A DNA stretch of 52,793 nt from Porphyromonadaceae bacterium (lineage in GTDB: Bacteria; Bacteroidota; Bacteroidia; Bacteroidales; Dysgonomonadaceae): the NCBI GenBank assembly GCA_022840285.1, contig JALHIE010000060.1:1-52793 (forward strand), read 5' to 3'. Position 1 is the first letter of the stretch. Each line of letters begins with the position of its first letter. The translations under genes were made by a program, and so were the position numbers. Shown here piece after piece: positions 34,858 to 43,403 of this stretch. The notes beneath the pieces are model-generated. The model searched no databases and was not told where the DNA came from. It saw nothing but the letters and a program-made list of their open reading frames with translations.

Positions 34858-35511
34858 TTAAAAAATGTCTGTCAACTTTTTCTTCAGTTCTTTTATTTCC
34901 GTTGATATTTGCAGTTGGAGATTAAACTGTACCTCTTTCCGCATTTTGTCTTCTAGCCGGGCAATTCGGTTTCTGATCTTCTCCGTGTCCTGATTTTGTT
35001 CTATCGCTTTACCAAGTTCCCTGCCAGATTCTTTTTTCAGCTTATTGCCGGCAACCTGATAGACAAAGTTGTGGTAAATGCGTTCCAGATCGAGTCCGGT
35101 GATGGACAAAGAGACCTCCTCTTCGGGTTGCCAGTCGGTGGTATATGATTCCACAATACGGTATTTCCCTTTCACGTTCTCGTAGGCTTCCTTGAAGTGA
35201 ATCAGCAAGCGGCATTCATTTTTAAATCTGAGAATAAAGAGGATATGCCGTGGAATGGCTTTCTCTATCACTTCAAATATTTTCTCGTTATAGTCCCTTT
35301 TTCTGAGAATGATTGTCAGCACATCAATCTGCCGCACCTTATCGTTCGCGTTCACATTCAGGGTTCCGGCTGTAAGGGTATGGCTCCAGACAATCTGTTC
35401 AACATCGTCTACCATCGCTCTTTTTAAAACGGGAGTCAGCGTGGCGTGGGTATAAAAGCTCTCTTTAGGGAGCCTGAGGCCTTTATGAGTGGATGGTGGA
35501 AAAGCAATCAT
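34858..35511 (-). CDS. DUF4391 domain protein
   Basis: 217 residues matching DUF4391 over most of its length: the ATLTPVLKRAMVDDVEQIVW region, then RQIDVLTIILRKRD, then IPRHILFILRFKNECRLLIH. A C-terminal helix (KIRNRIARLEDKMRKEV) may form a coiled coil. The family has no known activity but often sits beside helicases and DNA methyltransferases in restriction loci. The ATG overlaps the SNF2 gene stop (ATGA), so the two are translationally coupled. Confidence 0.8.
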   Translation of the reverse strand: MIAFPPSTHKGLRLPKESFYTHATLTPVLKRAMVDDVEQIVWSHTLTAGTLNVNANDKVRQIDVLTIILRKRDYNEKIFEVIEKAIPRHILFILRFKNECRLLIHFKEAYENVKGKYRIVESYTTDWQPEEEVSLSITGLDLERIYHNFVYQVAGNKLKKESGRELGKAIEQNQDTEKIRNRIARLEDKMRKEVQFNLQLQISTEIKELKKKLTDIF

Positions 35512-38500
35512 GGTCGGGTAGATTTATGCTGTACGACCAAAAAGCAGATCAGTTCAAAATCATGCAGTCCCTTGATGGCAGTACTCGAGGGAATGGCTTC
35601 AGCAGCCGTGAAAAAACTCTCTATCTCTTTCTCGTTTTTCACCTGAATAATGGAGCCAATCGCCGATTCCAGGAGACGGGAGTAGCGATCCATCTTTCGT
35701 CCGTCGTTTGTTTCTCTGTTGAACACACGGCTAAGATCCAATATGGGATCTGACTTTCCCTTGCAGAGGTGACGCATCATGTCCAGCAGTTTCTTTGGAG
35801 AGAGGTGGTTACAGATCACTTCTTCGCTGGAAGATATATAGACCATGTAGAACGGATGCAATCGGTTCTGGTTGTCGATATTCACACCGTTGCTGATATT
35901 CTTCAGGATATAAAATACGCCTTTGGGTGCATCGTCTCCGGCTTCCACAATGGCATGCAGTCCGAAGGGAGCATGGTGGATGTCGGGGTCGGTTTTCATG
36001 TAATCGAGCAGGTCGAGCCGAAACTCGTTCAACCCAAGATCCATGATCGAAATGCCACTGTTCATCTCTTCAATATCAACCACTTCTTCCATTAGCCGCC
36101 GTAGTTGTTGCTTGCGGTATTCCAGATCTCCTTTCTCCTCCTCGCTGATGGGGTTGTCGTCGCCCGTGGCGGTCATCACCGAGATCTTCATTCGTGTCTC
36201 CACCCTTGCTTTCAGGTTGATATAATCATCGAGTGAAAGGTCGGGCCAGAAATTGACCAGCTGAATCACCTCGTTGCGACTTCCGATACGATCGATCCGT
36301 CCAAACCGCTGGATGATGCGCACAGGGTTCCAGTGGATATCATAGTTGATCAGGTAGTCACAGTCCTGCAGGTTCTGTCCCTCGGAAATACAGTCGGTGG
36401 CTATCAGGAGATCGATCACATGGTGATTCTCCGGTATCACCAGCTCTTTCTGTTTGGAGATTGGAGAGAAGCAGGTGAGCACGGTGTTCATGTCGTTCCG
36501 CAGACGGGGACAGGTGGAGCGGCCTTCCACCGAGCCGGAGACCAGCGCGGTGTTGAGTCCGTATTGTTGTTTTACGTGGGTGCTGACATGCTCGTAGAGG
36601 TATTCCGATGTGTCGGAGAAAGCGGTAAAGATCAAGATCTTCCTGTTGTCCACGTTGATGGGATGTTCCATCTTGTTGTCGATAACAGAGAGCAGGGTCT
36701 GTAACTTATGGTCGTGCTCAGGAGTAATGTCATTGACAAAGTAAAGCAGTTCATGCAGGATTTTACTGTCGTGCGACAACTCGTCAGCCCAGGAAGCGGT
36801 ATCCATATCGGCCAGGGAGATCTTCACCTTTCTTCCCACGAAGAGATCGGTATTCTGGTCATCGATCTCCAAATCGTTCTCGCTCACCAGTCCCTCCACC
36901 TGAAACGATTCGGTATAGTTCTTCGAGTTGATGGTATCGAGGGTATCGTCAATCAGCTGCTTGATCTTGGTTACGGTGAGACGGAACGAATGGACGGAGC
37001 TTTCCAGCCGTTTCAGCAGGTTGATGTTCATCAGCCGTTGGATGCCCTTTTCACGGTCGGACTGACGGAAAAAGGTGTTGCCCATGTCTCTTCCGTACTC
37101 TTTTTCATACTTCTCCTGCCTGCTGGGAAAAACATATTCCGATGGGGTATAGATGCTCAGGTTGAGCTGGGTGAGCAACTCGTATATTTCATCGTAGTTG
37201 ATGGCTCCATTCTTTTGGGTGAGCGACGGACGAATAGAGATCGGTTTCAGACGTTTGGGAAAGTTTCCCACGGCTGTTGTATCATAGTACTTCTGGATAT
37301 GTTTACGAGAACGGGCAATGGTCACGCTGTCGAGCAACTCAAAGAAGTCGAAACTCAACATATCGAGTAACACTCCGGTAGTTCTTTCAGCGGCATCAAG
37401 CTTGCTCCAACGGTTGTAGGCAGCCTGTGCCTGGCGAAAGATATCGTCGATGCTCTGATTTGTATCAAGCAAGTGATCAATTTTCCCGGGTTCACCTTCA
37501 TAGGCGAGTGCCAGCTGGTTACGCAGGTCGAAGAAACGGTTGTTGACAGGTGTGGCGGACAACATCAATACTTTGGTACGGATACCTGTACGGATCACTT
37601 TGTTGAGCAGCTTCAGGTAGCGGTTCTCTTTTTTCTCTTCATCGCCGTAGATCTGTCCCCCGTTGCGGAAGTTATGGCTCTCATCGATCACCACCAGGTC
37701 GTAATTGCCCCAGTTAATTCGGTCGAGAGGTAAACCGTTGGAAGTGCCATTGTCGCGCGACAGATCAGTATGGTACAGTACATCGTACCGCAGACGGTCT
37801 TTTGCAATGGGGTTGTTGGTGAGATTGCTGCGAAAGGTCATCCAGTTGTCGCCCAGCTTCTTTGGACAGAGTACCAGCACCGATTTGTTCCGGTTCTCGT
37901 AATACTTGATCACTGCCAGCGCTGTAAATGTCTTGCCCAGTCCCACGCTGTCGGCCAAAATACAGCCGTTGAACTTCTCCAGTTTGTTGATAATCGCCAG
38001 TGCGGCATCCTGCTGAAAATTGTAGAGCTTGTTCCATATCTCGCTCGACTTGAAGCCGGTGGCTTCGTTGGGCAACACATCCTCCGAAAGATCCTCCAGG
38101 AACTCGTTGAAGATATTGTAGAGCGTGATAAAATAGATGTATTCCGGAGCATTCTCCCGATAGACATTCGAAATATGTTCCACTACTTGATCGGTTACCT
38201 CCTGCATCCGTTCTTCGTCTTCCCACAGTTCGTTGAACACCTCCAGGTACTGTCTACTGAAAGGTGCCGCAATCCGGTTAATGAGGCTGAACATCTGGTT
38301 GCCTCTCTCTTTTCCCAGATCCACCGTGGTAAAACTATTCACCGGGGCATAAGCTACCTCTTCCTCCTGACAGAGATGAACAAATCCGCTCATCTGATCG
38401 TGTGTGGTATTGGTCTTGAAACGTACACGCTGACGAATCCAATCGGCACACTCACGCGCAATGGCCTTTTGAGACAGCTCATTTCTCAGTCGCACTTCGA

Positions 38501-38759
38501 ACTCGGTACCATACAAACTCCTTTCCCGATTCAATTGTGGAATGTAGAACTCCCGCTTCTCCTTCGGGGTTTTCTCCTTTAGAAAAGTAGGTGAAGTGAA
38601 GATGAAACGCAACTCATCAATCTGCTGCAACTGCTTCTTCAATTCCTCATAGGCGAAAATAGAGAAACCGGCAGCAGCTATCGATAACTTACTCTCCTTT
38701 CCGATTGTTTTGGTTAACTCATCACCGAGTTTATGATTGATGTTGTCAATTAATTTCAT
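35508..38759 (-). CDS. SNF2-family helicase/translocase with degenerate PLD-like N-terminus
   Basis: 1083 residues. The motor is complete: CILADSVGLGKTFTA (Lys276), VVIDESHNFRNGG, LMLSATPVNN, and the second RecA lobe with ATDCISEGQNLQDC and QRFGRIDRIGSRNEV. The first 150 residues (SIAAAGFSIFAYEELKK, LRFIFTSPTF, VNSFTTVDLG) follow the PLD domain found at this place in related helicases. However, the HxK catalytic signature is missing (SGFVHLCQEE instead), so it may bind rather than cut DNA. With DUF4391 and the nuclease-like protein it forms an operon next to a type III mod-res pair. Confidence 0.85.
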   Translation of the reverse strand: MKLIDNINHKLGDELTKTIGKESKLSIAAAGFSIFAYEELKKQLQQIDELRFIFTSPTFLKEKTPKEKREFYIPQLNRERSLYGTEFEVRLRNELSQKAIARECADWIRQRVRFKTNTTHDQMSGFVHLCQEEEVAYAPVNSFTTVDLGKERGNQMFSLINRIAAPFSRQYLEVFNELWEDEERMQEVTDQVVEHISNVYRENAPEYIYFITLYNIFNEFLEDLSEDVLPNEATGFKSSEIWNKLYNFQQDAALAIINKLEKFNGCILADSVGLGKTFTALAVIKYYENRNKSVLVLCPKKLGDNWMTFRSNLTNNPIAKDRLRYDVLYHTDLSRDNGTSNGLPLDRINWGNYDLVVIDESHNFRNGGQIYGDEEKKENRYLKLLNKVIRTGIRTKVLMLSATPVNNRFFDLRNQLALAYEGEPGKIDHLLDTNQSIDDIFRQAQAAYNRWSKLDAAERTTGVLLDMLSFDFFELLDSVTIARSRKHIQKYYDTTAVGNFPKRLKPISIRPSLTQKNGAINYDEIYELLTQLNLSIYTPSEYVFPSRQEKYEKEYGRDMGNTFFRQSDREKGIQRLMNINLLKRLESSVHSFRLTVTKIKQLIDDTLDTINSKNYTESFQVEGLVSENDLEIDDQNTDLFVGRKVKISLADMDTASWADELSHDSKILHELLYFVNDITPEHDHKLQTLLSVIDNKMEHPINVDNRKILIFTAFSDTSEYLYEHVSTHVKQQYGLNTALVSGSVEGRSTCPRLRNDMNTVLTCFSPISKQKELVIPENHHVIDLLIATDCISEGQNLQDCDYLINYDIHWNPVRIIQRFGRIDRIGSRNEVIQLVNFWPDLSLDDYINLKARVETRMKISVMTATGDDNPISEEEKGDLEYRKQQLRRLMEEVVDIEEMNSGISIMDLGLNEFRLDLLDYMKTDPDIHHAPFGLHAIVEAGDDAPKGVFYILKNISNGVNIDNQNRLHPFYMVYISSSEEVICNHLSPKKLLDMMRHLCKGKSDPILDLSRVFNRETNDGRKMDRYSRLLESAIGSIIQVKNEKEIESFFTAAEAIPSSTAIKGLHDFELICFLVVQHKSTRP

Positions 38760-38792
38760 TATTCATAAACAGAGCCTTTTATGGCACATTCA

Positions 38793-39236
38793 TCAATTTA
38801 GGGGAATCGTTTGTATAGACTTATTTGATTCGCAATAATCATCAGACCATGTAAAAGTTAAATCTATCTTGTCTTTTCTGTTTGAAGACATAAATAAGAC
38901 TATCTTTATATCAATACTATTCTTGGGTCTTATATCAATGGGCAAAGGATTGGAGGAAACATGAACTCCTTCCATTTCTGGAAAATTGACATTCACGTTT
39001 CTTGCGATTGCTATCCCTTTATTGTAAACTTTCACGATTCTTTTACCATTTGATCCCGTTACAATATTTGCTTCTATTATTGCTTTCTTTTGATCGACCT
39101 TTTGTTTTTCTAATGAATCAATCTGATATTCTTTAATTCTCATATCCATGATTTTAATTTTTCTATCATGCCTGCAATATGTATAAATCCCAATAATTAA
39201 AGCTATAAAAGAAATAATCAAACCTGCCATTTCCAT
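38793..39236 (-). CDS. Small membrane-anchored protein of unknown function
   Basis: 147 residues. One N-terminal membrane helix (GLIISFIALIIGIYTY) is followed by a basic coiled segment (MDMRIKEYQIDSLEKQKVDQ). A beta-rich C-terminal half has IVKVYNKGIAIARNVNVNFP, a pattern seen in proteins with an N-out anchor and a cytoplasmic beta-sandwich. It starts 2 bases after the zinc-ribbon gene and precedes the SNF2 gene by 33 bases. No family recognised. It could anchor a partner at the membrane. Confidence 0.65.
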   Translation of the reverse strand: MEMAGLIISFIALIIGIYTYCRHDRKIKIMDMRIKEYQIDSLEKQKVDQKKAIIEANIVTGSNGKRIVKVYNKGIAIARNVNVNFPEMEGVHVSSNPLPIDIRPKNSIDIKIVLFMSSNRKDKIDLTFTWSDDYCESNKSIQTIPLN

Positions 39237-39238
39237 AT

Positions 39239-39511
39239 TTATTTAATTTTAAAATACTTGCTATTTTTAAATACCTTTTTAAACGCATCATCCAACTCTT
39301 TCTGAGCGTCCTTCTCAATTTCTGTCTCCATTCCCTGAATTTGTTCGTCGATATAGGATTGATTCAACTCAACCAATTCATCATATCCACCGGGATATTC
39401 TTTGCCACACCGATTACACGTAATGGTTAATTCGTTTTCAACATAATCCAAATCAATATCTCCACAGACGATACATCTCAACAAAATGTTCCTACTGTAA
39501 TTTTCTTTCAT
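39239..39511 (-). CDS. Small zinc-ribbon protein
   Basis: 90 residues. Two Cys-x2-Cys knuckles (LRCIVCGD and ITCNRCGKEYPGGYDE) form a Trm112-like zinc ribbon. A long acidic helix follows (QGMETEIEKDAQKELDDAF). Such ribbons often mediate contacts with nucleic acid or an enzyme partner. It is the first gene of the probable five-gene SNF2 operon. Function unknown. Confidence 0.65.
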   Translation of the reverse strand: MKENYSRNILLRCIVCGDIDLDYVENELTITCNRCGKEYPGGYDELVELNQSYIDEQIQGMETEIEKDAQKELDDAFKKVFKNSKYFKIK

Positions 39512-39579
39512 AAAAAATATTTGTGATGATTATGTATGATATTCCTGTTATCAGTTTCACTCCTAGCAGGCACTCAATC

Positions 39580-41469
39580 TTATTTTATTATATCACTGGA
39601 AGGAAGTTGAATTTCTTCATCAAACAATTTTAGTTGGGAAAAGTCAACCGTCTCATCAGCAAACTCTTCATCATTCTTATACTCACCCTCTTCGGTCAGT
39701 GACTGTTCACGCATGATTGCTTTTCCCATGGCCTTTTCAATTTTCTGCAAGATGCGTTCTTTTCTATCATTGAAGAAACCTTTAAAGTCGTCCTTATACA
39801 TAAATTCAGGATTGACGACATGCGACTTTAATATCTCTATAAATTCATCATCAGCAACACCTACATTTTTCTTTATACGTTCCAGATATTTACTGGGGGC
39901 ATCTCCGCTTACAATACGATTCGTTCTGCCCGATAAGGGTGTTTTGTTGATGATAGAATCATACTCGTCACGTAAAATAGCATTTTTTTCACACCACGCC
40001 ACCGGGAAAATATGATGAATATCTATCGACTCAGAGAAGTAAGTACTGATATCAATCTTCGTACCTGATAACCAATCTCTGGTATTATCATCCATCAGTA
40101 TAGCATAGATTCCCTTATATGCGGCACTATTTCGTGTTCTCAGTGTATGTAGTCGTGACGGAACAAAATTGGCATCATAGATTGTTTTCGGTTCAGGACC
40201 ATCCTTTAATATCCAATCAACAACCTGTACGATGTCGAGGGCATATCTTGTTTCGTTTGCAGAGCCATATAATTCACCGAAAACACCACACCAGAACCAA
40301 CGCATCAACTTGGTTTTGTTTCCTATATTGTCAATATCCTTTCCCAGTTGTGATAGAATGGCCGCCATGGGCACAAGCTGAGTGGTGTAAGGCACATCCC
40401 TTGAATGGAAAATATGGTTTTCGACAAGAATTTTTGAGGCTTTGATAAATCCCTCTAATACCTGATTTCTGTACTTTTTATAATCAGACAACTCCAGATT
40501 AAGCATCTCTTTCCTCTTGGCACTTACTGCAGGGAAGTTATCTTTTTGACCCACTTGTTCAAGATCAATTTTTCTCCGGTAAGTTGAGAAGAGGGTAATT
40601 GCCTGAATAAAATCAATCTCACTGGTCTTGTGGAGTACTTTATAAGATTTAAATTTTAATTTAATATGATTCCAGTCCTCTTTCAAATCAAATTCTTCAG
40701 AGGCAAAAGAAGCGGTGAGCAATTCAAAGACAGACAATGATACTCCTCCGGTGTTTACCTTTTCAAAAACCTGGCATACTGCTTCTTTAGGATTCTCTTT
40801 AGTCATTTCAATCACAGGAAGCGAGTAATTATTAAAACCCAGAATAATTCTTCTGTGGAATTCATTCCAAAACTTAATTTTTTCCTTGTCATATTCCCAA
40901 AATTCAAAAAAAGGTGGAAACCATGTATCATATTCATCTATAAGGCTAACGGGGTACATTAAGTTTTCAAATTCTTTCTCTCGAGTTGTCAGATCCAATA
41001 CTACGTCGCGTCCAATATTCTCAGTTACTATTTTATTTTCGTTGATTGAAAATATTGCTTCTTCAAGATCAGTATCCGGATCCAGGGCTTTCTGCATATC
41101 AATATAATACCACCTTTTTATCTCATACCCCTTAGCGTTTCTTGTTTTTACAACCTTATTGGATATGATGGCCTGGTAAAGTGACGTGAGCCGTTGCTGT
41201 CCATCAAGAATCAACATTTCTGGTTTTTTGCCGTTTACCTCAGGTGCACCCTCGATGGCTTTTGTTTTGAACCGGATGGATTCATTTCCGTTTTCAAGCA
41301 ACATCACTGCTCCTATGGGAAATGACTTCGCGACACTGGCTAATATTCCTTTTATGCGATTGTCATCCCACACCCATCCTCGTTGAAAGTCGGGCAATTG
41401 TATTTTCCCTTCATGGATACTCTTCAATATCTCATACAAACTGGTTTTTTTTGAATCAAATGTTTCCAT
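39580..41469 (-). CDS. DUF262/DUF1524 protein, single-chain GmrSD-like type IV restriction enzyme
   Basis: 629 residues. The N-terminal DUF262 domain (ParB/Srx-like NTPase) has QLPDFQRGWVWDD and LILDGQQRLTSL (DGQQR 89-93). The C-terminal DUF1524 HNH nuclease has IDIHHIFPVAWCEKN and NKTPLSGRTNRIVSG. The joined form matches GmrSD and BrxU enzymes that cut DNA with modified cytosines using NTP. All key residues are present. It is a separate transcription unit from the SNF2 operon (68-base gap, own promoter region upstream). Confidence 0.88.
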   Translation of the reverse strand: METFDSKKTSLYEILKSIHEGKIQLPDFQRGWVWDDNRIKGILASVAKSFPIGAVMLLENGNESIRFKTKAIEGAPEVNGKKPEMLILDGQQRLTSLYQAIISNKVVKTRNAKGYEIKRWYYIDMQKALDPDTDLEEAIFSINENKIVTENIGRDVVLDLTTREKEFENLMYPVSLIDEYDTWFPPFFEFWEYDKEKIKFWNEFHRRIILGFNNYSLPVIEMTKENPKEAVCQVFEKVNTGGVSLSVFELLTASFASEEFDLKEDWNHIKLKFKSYKVLHKTSEIDFIQAITLFSTYRRKIDLEQVGQKDNFPAVSAKRKEMLNLELSDYKKYRNQVLEGFIKASKILVENHIFHSRDVPYTTQLVPMAAILSQLGKDIDNIGNKTKLMRWFWCGVFGELYGSANETRYALDIVQVVDWILKDGPEPKTIYDANFVPSRLHTLRTRNSAAYKGIYAILMDDNTRDWLSGTKIDISTYFSESIDIHHIFPVAWCEKNAILRDEYDSIINKTPLSGRTNRIVSGDAPSKYLERIKKNVGVADDEFIEILKSHVVNPEFMYKDDFKGFFNDRKERILQKIEKAMGKAIMREQSLTEEGEYKNDEEFADETVDFSQLKLFDEEIQLPSSDIIK

Positions 41470-41600
41470 AGCAGATCAAGCTAATTCGAATATTTAGAAA
41501 AATTATTTTGTTCTACAAGTTAAAATGATTTACAAATACGTGCAGTTAATAGCATTATTTTCTCATTAATGTTTTTCGGCAGTAAAACTCATTTAAGTAG

Positions 41601-41638
41601 CTTCTACATATCTCTATTGTAGAAGTTTTACAAATATA
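41601..41638 (-). promoter_or_regulatory. Promoter with inverted repeat at the start site of the GmrSD-like gene
   Basis: CAAATATA at 41631-41638 reads TATATTTG on the - strand, a perfect -7 box. Immediately downstream, CTTCTACA (41601-41608) and TGTAGAAG (41618-41625) form a perfect 8-bp inverted repeat spaced by 9 that covers the expected start of transcription. It would act as an operator or as a 5' stem-loop on a leader of about 150 nt. No -33 box at 19 bases was found. Confidence 0.5.
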
Positions 41639-41745
41639 TAAAATTAAAACGGCAAAACAGTTAAAAAAAGTTTTCTAAACGACCAATAATTTTTCTTTAA
41701 TCATTTTGATTAGTGCCAACACGTAATCTTTCTATTCAAATTTTC

Positions 41746-42132
41746 TCAATGCTTCGTATCCTGGAAATTCTTCAGATACATTATATAGAATCGGTCGGGT
41801 GATTTGATCTTGAAAAATTCATACTTCTCCTCACTTTTCTCTCCACAGAACTTGTCAAAATCTTCTTTTACTACCTCTTTCCTGGGATAATTAGTGATCT
41901 CTGAAACGTAAAACTCATTTTCAAACTGAACCGGTTCTGCCGATTCTCCCACCCGGTAAGTAATTCGGTTACTGAAAATAAAAGGGCTTTCATCCTTCAT
42001 GAAATGCAAAGTTTTCACCTGTTTTCTTCGTGGGTACTTCAACAGGTCTCAGTCGCGGTAAAGGCTCTCGTTTATGTTGTATTCCGAGATGAACTTGAAA
42101 ACAATGATAATCTGATAATTTAATGTTTTCAT
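41746..42132 (-). pseudogene. Short unknown gene with one in-frame TGA
   Basis: From ATG at 42132 the frame gives MKTLNYQIIIVFKFISEYNI and continues to YRD. TGA then occurs at 42051-42049, and the same frame runs on through DLLKYPRRKQVKTLHF to the stop at 41746 (128 codons). The downstream part has the look of real protein (FENEFYVSEITNYPRKEV). A - strand -7 box TACTTTTG lies at 42158-42165. No family recognised. The stop may be a real nonsense mutation or an error, and translation could restart at a TTG just after it to give 98 residues. Confidence 0.55.
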
Positions 42133-42231
42133 AGATTTTAATTTATAATGAATGGTTCAAAAGTAAAATGTGGTTTTGACAACTTGTGTCATAAGTAAAA
42201 AATCGATTGAAATATACTAAACGAAGCTCAA

Positions 42232-43215
42232 TCAAACTCTCTCGAAATTAAGGTACCGGTCGTGGAACCAGTCGATCCACATCCGGTATTTGCCTGAACA
42301 ATGCACCCGAATAGCGGTGGAGAATTCTTCAAAGCTCAAGGCAAAGACTCTTTTCGTGGCTTCTTCATTGAGTCGTATCTGAAGTGATTTAATCTCATTC
42401 TGGGTGGTGGGATGATCTTCGGGAGACATCACAACTGAATAAACACGCTTCAACCCGTGTATTTTTCCATATTGCTCGGCCAGAATGAAATTTCGAAATA
42501 TCTGACAGATTTTTATCTTACTTTCGTTGATGCTATTAATGAACTCCGGTGTAAATATGTTAAGCTCACGCATTACTTCCAATTGATATTTTTGCGCTTT
42601 ATCTGATGCAGTATTCGTTCCCAGGCTGTCGGTATATTTCGTCTCGATCGCAATCAAATAGTTGTTGCCCTCCCTGTCCTGATACCGGATAAATGCATCC
42701 ATAGCCGATTTGTCATGGGTATAGATCTCTTTAGGTGTAGGAATAAACTCCAGTCCGATTTCCTGCACCCTGTAAATAGATGGGATTGTTGGAAAAGCAC
42801 TTTTGATCATCAGATCGACCAGCGCAGGTTTCTCCGCTTTCAGCATCATCAGCGGATGAAACAGGTTAAACGCCATCGGCATGCTCGAAAGGAGGTTGTT
42901 AAACAGCCGGTATGCATTGATGGTTTCATCTTTTAGTTTAGTATCAACTCTCCATTTCGCGTACTCGAACGTCTCAGGGAAATAGAAATTCTTACCGTCA
43001 ACCTCGCCGTCGGCAATCATACTCCCATATTTGGTCGGAATCCCTTTCTTATTTGCATTCTTACCGGGTCCTACGCCAATCTCTAAACCATTTTCTGCTC
43101 TCCACAACGATTGAAGTTTTCGTGCCTTGGCTGTAAATGGGTTGTCGGATTCAGATTGTGGGCCTAAATCAATTTCATCAAATACGTCTTTATTCACGCT
43201 AACTCTATTTTTCAT
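42232..43215 (-). CDS. PGN_0703-family putative restriction endonuclease
   Basis: 327 residues from ATG at 43215 (MKNRVSVNKDVFDEIDLG). A TTG at 43242 in the same frame is a poorer choice. The nuclease core is SAMDAFIRYQD...YLIAIETKYTDSLG, a D...ExK arrangement of the PD-(D/E)xK superfamily. The family, named from Porphyromonas gingivalis, is annotated as a putative restriction endonuclease but is biochemically untested as far as I know. No methyltransferase is adjacent, so it could target modified DNA or act without a partner. A 45-codon ORF precedes it. Confidence 0.8.
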   Translation of the reverse strand: MKNRVSVNKDVFDEIDLGPQSESDNPFTAKARKLQSLWRAENGLEIGVGPGKNANKKGIPTKYGSMIADGEVDGKNFYFPETFEYAKWRVDTKLKDETINAYRLFNNLLSSMPMAFNLFHPLMMLKAEKPALVDLMIKSAFPTIPSIYRVQEIGLEFIPTPKEIYTHDKSAMDAFIRYQDREGNNYLIAIETKYTDSLGTNTASDKAQKYQLEVMRELNIFTPEFINSINESKIKICQIFRNFILAEQYGKIHGLKRVYSVVMSPEDHPTTQNEIKSLQIRLNEEATKRVFALSFEEFSTAIRVHCSGKYRMWIDWFHDRYLNFERV

Positions 43216-43238
43216 GGATGTGTATTTAGAAAGAACGA

Positions 43239-43376
43239 TCAAACATTATCAAATGAAGTTAACAAAATGAATCGATTGATGTCGGTATCCCAGGTAATAC
43301 TATTTACGAAATCATCAAAGTTATCCCAGAAATCATTGCTTACGATTATGAATCCGATTCTAAATGCTTTGGGCAT
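43239..43376 (-). CDS. Candidate small ORF (45 codons) upstream of the PGN_0703 gene
   Basis: ATG at 43376 opens MPKAFRIGFIIVSNDFWDNF and ends SFDNV at TGA 43239. It lies 27 bases after the mnmE stop and 23 bases before the nuclease start, filling the gap in the same direction. AGGTAG sits 8 bases before the ATG as a possible ribosome site. The composition (acidic and aromatic, no low-complexity) looks protein-like. It may be a small antitoxin or partner, or a decayed gene end. No family recognised. Confidence 0.4.
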   Translation of the reverse strand: MPKAFRIGFIIVSNDFWDNFDDFVNSITWDTDINRFILLTSFDNV

Positions 43377-43403
43377 TTGTTTGCTACCTTTTATTTTACC
43401 TGG

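Noticed and set aside
35769..38582. Several 100-270 codon frames opposite the SNF2 helicase
   Set aside because: Same reason; the helicase motifs on the - strand are complete.
41601..41625. Intrinsic terminator at the CTTCTACA inverted repeat
   Set aside because: Neither strand has a T run directly after the stem; its position at a -7 box favours an operator.
22752..42051. TGA recoded as an amino acid, because two genes carry in-frame TGA
   Set aside because: TGA is used as a normal stop in the same region (for example hipB and the 45-codon ORF), so the code is standard.
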